DNA from: Treponema sp.
GTDB taxonomy: Bacteria; Spirochaetota; Spirochaetia; Treponematales; Breznakiellaceae
Direction: 5' to 3'
Assembly: GCA_031275035.1 (NCBI GenBank)
Contig: JAISPH010000018.1
Coordinates: forward strand, 1 to 17,888
Length of the DNA stretch: 17,888 nt
The notes below the pieces were generated by a model. That model searched no databases, was not told the origin of the DNA, and was given only the letters and a program-made list of their open reading frames with translations. Position 1 is the stretch's first letter. Every line of letters begins with the position of its first letter. The translations under genes were made by a program, and so were the position numbers. Shown here piece by piece: positions 14,520-17,888 of the stretch.

Positions 14520-16709
14520 TTATTTTTTGCTATACGACCAAAACTCACAGGCTTCAAAAGTTTTCGTCCCTTTTCTAGTGCACCAAAACACATCAACGAC
14601 AGCAGTACCAGGTTTGTAATAAACGCCATTTGTATAACAACAATTTGCACACGATATTCGTAACTGTGAACGAATGCTTTTAGGGTAATCATCTAAAATC
14701 AATTGTTTCAGCACGGCATTTTCTTGAGCTTTTGCCACAAGCTGTTTCCACACAGGTTCAGACAAATAGGGGTATCGTAACAAAGCTTTCAAGACATCCT
14801 TGTCAGAATCATTCGCCAAAAGCATCTGCGCTTCTTCCGGCAGGTTCCGCAGCTCCGGCAGCTTCATTTTTTGCTCTTTTGTACCGTTCTTTGCAATCTC
14901 GATTATACCCTTCTCCGATCCGCCAAACTTTTCAATCGCTTTGGCTTTTACCCCTTCATCGGGATCCTCCCGCAGCAGCATGATGATGTCCGGACCGCAG
15001 CGGGGGTGATCCAGCACCGCGAGCTTTACTTTGTTACTTCCCTTTTTTGCCAGTTTGAGCAGAATCCCGTCCGGGCATTTTTCGTGCCGGGCTGCGTCCA
15101 ATTGCTTTTCCTCGTCACCGTCGCTGTCGGTTTCAAAGCGCTGTATATTGGCTTCACTTTCGGAGGCGGATATCAGTTTATACTGCCCAAATTTTTTCCG
15201 GTTGCGTTTAATTTTTTCTTCCAGCACGTCTTTCAGAGGCGTAAGGTATTTCCGCTGGGTTTGGAGTATCTCAAGGCTCAATTCCTTGTTCTGGTTCCAG
15301 GCGGTTTCTACGGCTATGTTTACCAGGGCCGCAATATCGGACCCCGCATAACCTTCGGTACAGGGCGCTCCGTCAGGATTCTTATCCCGCGCTATTTCCG
15401 ATAGATCAAAATCCGGTTCCCTCTTCAGCGCCTTTTCAAGGTGAATACGGAATATTTCCTTACGTTCCGGCGCGCTGGGAAAATCAACGCTGAAGATTTC
15501 GTCAACGCGGCCCCGGCGCAGGACTTCCGGCGGAAGTACGGCTATATCGTTTGCGGTAGCTACCACAAAAACCCTGGCGGTCTTGTCATTGAGCCAGGTT
15601 AAGAGATAACCGAAAAGCCGCTGGCTGACTCCGGTTTCGTCCCCGCCTACCCCGGCGAAAGCCTTTTCTATCTCGTCAACCCAGAGTACGCAGGGGCTGG
15701 CGTTCTCCGCAAGCTTCAAGGCCCGCCGCAAATTTTCTTCGCTTTCTCCCAGGTATTTTCCCATCAGGGAACCTAAATCCATGGCCAGCAGCGGAAGCCC
15801 GAATTTATTCGCAATCGCTTTGGCGCTGAGGGTCTTTCCGCAGCCGGGCATACCCACCAGCAGAATACCCTTGGCCGGGACAATACCCCGTTCCCGGGCA
15901 GCTTCGGGATCAAAAATAGCTTTCTTCTTCTGATCCAGCCACCATTTTAAATGCCCAAGGCCGCCCACATCGTCCATCTTTTCGTTTACATCTACATACT
16001 TTAAAAGACCGCTTTTATCCACAAATTGTTTCTTCGCTTCCCGGGCAATGGAAATAACATCGCTGTTAAAGGTTTCCCTTTTTAACGCCGCCTTTTTCAA
16101 TATCTGATCAAAACTGTCTTTACTCATTCCCACGCACATGGAGGAAAGTTTGTTCCGAATCTCCGGATCAAGTTCAAGGTTTATCTGTTCCGCGAATGTC
16201 CCCGCTATATCCGCAAGTTCTTCCCCCGAAGGCGGCTTTAGTTCCAAAAAATACACCAGACTGGAAAGTTCGTCGGGGATAAAACGTCTTTCGTCGCAGT
16301 AAATAAGCGCCGCCTTTCCCGGAAGCCGCTTTTTAAGATTCAGGATGGTCTGCTGTAACTGGGCAAGGTTTTCCCGGTTGGCTTCGCCTTCCAGCACATG
16401 GCGGGCATTTCTGATAAGGATGATTTTCTTTTCCGCGTAAAGAGGATTCTTGTAGATGTCCAGAAATTCCGGCAGGGACATTTTACCGCCCCCGGCGCTC
16501 TCAATCTGCTGAATGGTTTTGAATTTAACCTGGCCATAACCGTAGTTCCATTCCGCCACCGCCGGTTCCGGCTTATCCTCCTCCACGAAGCCCAGTTCCC
16601 CGGCAAGGCCGGTGATAAACTCGTCAATCTGCGTGTAATCGTCCCCGCAGATGTGTACTGCGGAAACACCGCTGCGGATGATGTCTTTTGTTTCGGATAG
16701 GTCGTTCAT
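14520..16709 (-). CDS. FtsH/Ycf46-like AAA+ ATPase with LRV-like repeats and a Cys-rich C-terminus
   Basis: The 729-aa protein has an N-terminal domain (about 1-240) like that of Ycf46-type ATPases. A classic AAA module follows: Walker A GMPGCGKT (286-293), Walker B CVLWVDEIEKA (340-350), sensor 1 VVATAND (about 382-388), arginine-finger RRGR (398-401), and the GYAGSDIAALVNIA helix. Unusually for this group, residues about 533-682 hold short helical repeats (AARHEKCPDGILLKLAKKG, LAVLDHPRCGPDIIMLL and similar) resembling LRV or HEAT repeats. The end has CANCCYTN followed by a later CTRKGTKTFEACEFW. The repeats and Cys module suggest substrate or partner binding. The ATG at 16709 has AAAGG spaced 7 nt and is preferred to an in-frame GTG at 16733, which sits on the previous stop codon. 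It is second in the operon after the LRAT-like gene. Confidence 0.9.
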   Translation of the reverse strand: MNDLSETKDIIRSGVSAVHICGDDYTQIDEFITGLAGELGFVEEDKPEPAVAEWNYGYGQVKFKTIQQIESAGGGKMSLPEFLDIYKNPLYAEKKIILIRNARHVLEGEANRENLAQLQQTILNLKKRLPGKAALIYCDERRFIPDELSSLVYFLELKPPSGEELADIAGTFAEQINLELDPEIRNKLSSMCVGMSKDSFDQILKKAALKRETFNSDVISIAREAKKQFVDKSGLLKYVDVNEKMDDVGGLGHLKWWLDQKKKAIFDPEAARERGIVPAKGILLVGMPGCGKTLSAKAIANKFGLPLLAMDLGSLMGKYLGESEENLRRALKLAENASPCVLWVDEIEKAFAGVGGDETGVSQRLFGYLLTWLNDKTARVFVVATANDIAVLPPEVLRRGRVDEIFSVDFPSAPERKEIFRIHLEKALKREPDFDLSEIARDKNPDGAPCTEGYAGSDIAALVNIAVETAWNQNKELSLEILQTQRKYLTPLKDVLEEKIKRNRKKFGQYKLISASESEANIQRFETDSDGDEEKQLDAARHEKCPDGILLKLAKKGSNKVKLAVLDHPRCGPDIIMLLREDPDEGVKAKAIEKFGGSEKGIIEIAKNGTKEQKMKLPELRNLPEEAQMLLANDSDKDVLKALLRYPYLSEPVWKQLVAKAQENAVLKQLILDDYPKSIRSQLRISCANCCYTNGVYYKPGTAVVDVFWCTRKGTKTFEACEFWSYSKK

Positions 16710-16732
16710 TTTTTTGCCTTTAATAATTAACA

Positions 16733-17888
16733 CTACTTTTTTCCAAATCCCAAGACTGATGCAATTTTACTACCCACGGAACGAGCAAAATTACCAACTT
16801 TTGCTGCTGCCGTCTTGAACCCGCCGGCAACCGCCCGCCCAATTTTTTGAAAACCCGTCTTGATTACCTGGCGCACCGGGGCCGGGACAAGCGCTGTTAC
16901 CGCCTGCAGGGCCACATGCTTGATTGCCGTCCCTGCCTTGCCGAAGATTTGCTTAACAAATTCTTTAACCGGCTGTTTCTGCTCCCGGACAATCTGCTGC
17001 CCCAGAAGGGCGGTTTCGTTGTTTTTGTTTTCCTGAGCGGCCTGCTGCGGGGTAATCTTTCCGGTAAAAACTTTAATTGCCGTTACAACCTTGTCTATTC
17101 CGTTTCGTACCTTTGCCCCCAAGGTATTGTAATCGATGTGCCGCATAAAAGACGGAAGTTTACCCTGCCGTTTGAGCGTTTCAAGAGCGCCGGCAATAGG
17201 AAAGGTCCAGCCCTTGAGTTTCTCGCCGATCCGTTCATACAGGGGAGGTTTTTTTGAGGGCGCGTCTTCGCCGGAAGGATCTTTTTCCTCAGGCGTGTCC
17301 TCAACATATTCAAGCGGCGGTTCCGTATAGGCGGACAATTCCCGCGGATCATAGGGGAAAGGTATCTCCTCCGCCGGGGATTCTTCCGGCGCGGGAAGAA
17401 TGTGGCCGGTAATATCCGTGTTAAAATCAAGCCTGTCCCGAATTTCCTGCGGTTTTTGCATACGGTCGATGGAATCAAGTTTCGGCGCCTTGAAATCCTC
17501 CGCAATATCGTGGGCAGTACAGAGCATTTCTCCAACGACTCCGGCGGGACCTCCGACAGTCCCGCTTACTACACGGATTACATTTTTTACATTATCAACC
17601 TGTAAAGAGCGGTGTTCTCCTGTCTTACACTTGGTCGCAAAGTGGTCGCAATTATTGGTCAAAAAATCGTAACCCTTTTCCCCGATACGGGAACGGGCGC
17701 GGCGGAGCGTTTCCTCCGGGGAATAGCCCTCCGGAAATCAACTATTTTGAGAGGGCAGCCGTCGGCAAAATGAACAAGGCTTGTCCGGTGAATGACGGCG
17801 TTTTTCTGGTTTATTTCGGAACCCTCCGGCGCGGCAAAATGAATAACATGGCCGCCACCTTCGTATATGCCGCAGTGATTGTAGGGCA
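16733..17888 (-). pseudogene. LRAT-domain protein with cationic amphipathic tail; 5' truncated by window edge and frameshifted
   Basis: LRAT-fold proteins are papain-like thiol acyltransferases or phospholipases. From the window edge one frame reads PYNHCGIYEGGGHVIHF (both catalytic-type His) and continues to GCPLKIVDF, near 17734. The homology then moves to the frame one base over, from 17737: FPEGYSPEETLRRARSRIG, then LTNNCDHFATKCKTG, where NCDHF carries the nucleophilic Cys. One missing base in the T run near 17735-17737 explains the break. Without repair the first frame ends at 17659-17661, before the Cys. After the LRAT domain come an acidic Pro-rich linker and a Lys/Ala/Gly-rich tail of about 100 residues ending SKIASVLGFGKK, probably membrane-active. 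A TTG at 17662 could start the downstream piece alone but would cut the domain. It is first in the operon seen here, 23 nt before the AAA+ gene. Confidence 0.75.

Noticed and set aside
17641..17662. TTG at 17662 as the true start of a 309-aa protein
   Set aside because: The same frame continues upstream with LRAT-like sequence (SPEETLRRARSRIG) and the neighbouring frame holds the His motifs, so the gene begins beyond the window.
17659..17668. Possible programmed -1 frameshift at the run of six T before the LTNNC motif
   Set aside because: A shift there would keep out-of-family sequence between the His and Cys motifs. The family-like sequence changes frame earlier, near 17737, so a lesion there fits better.

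Overview
The window is from a bacterium with moderately GC-rich, densely packed coding DNA. The mix of genes suggests a spirochaete of the Treponema type, such as the gut treponemes: an FprA-like A-type flavoprotein beside CheY-like regulators, a membrane hybrid kinase, a UPF0158-acetyltransferase fusion, and short dispersed intergenic repeats. This is inference from gene content; there is no rRNA or other marker gene to confirm it. No tRNA, rRNA, CRISPR array or intact insertion sequence was found.

Layout. (1) 1-2692: the 3' part of a PAS/histidine kinase (+) converges on a two-gene unit (-), a CheY-like regulator followed by an A-type flavoprotein gene. The flavoprotein gene carries an in-frame ochre codon, and its 3' end is partly duplicated. 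(2) 2693-3220: a gene-poor, hairpin-rich spacer with one copy of a dispersed repeat. (3) 3221-4222: a tRNA-dihydrouridine synthase (+). (4) 4276-7283 (-): a membrane hybrid kinase (PAS-HisKA-HATPase-REC-Hpt) followed by a stand-alone receiver protein, forming a phosphorelay unit. (5) 7444-8331 (-): UPF0158 domain fused to a GNAT acetyltransferase. (6) 8487-10930 (-): a two-gene L-rhamnose unit, with a stand-alone rhamnulose-1-phosphate-type class II aldolase followed by L-rhamnose isomerase. A Gfo/Idh/MocA oxidoreductase and a UPF0303 protein, overlapping by 4 bp, are divergent from it (11075-12570, +). (7) 12571-17888: an accessory-looking region with a second copy of the dispersed repeat, an AT-rich gene for a GYF_2-like protein ending in an extremely acidic tail, and then a tightly coupled four-gene operon (-).

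In transcription order the four-gene operon encodes an LRAT-fold protein with a cationic amphipathic tail, an FtsH/Ycf46-like AAA+ ATPase with LRV-like repeats and a Cys-rich end, a membrane zinc-ribbon protein, and a membrane J-domain protein. Spacing is 23 nt, 12 nt, then a 1-nt overlap. I do not recognise this combination as a named system, and it is the best candidate here for something undescribed. Its first gene runs off the window and has a one-base frameshift that separates the two catalytic histidines from the nucleophilic cysteine.

The sequence therefore shows two disrupted genes (flavoprotein, LRAT protein). Either could be a real lesion or a sequence error, and both should be checked before any functional reading.
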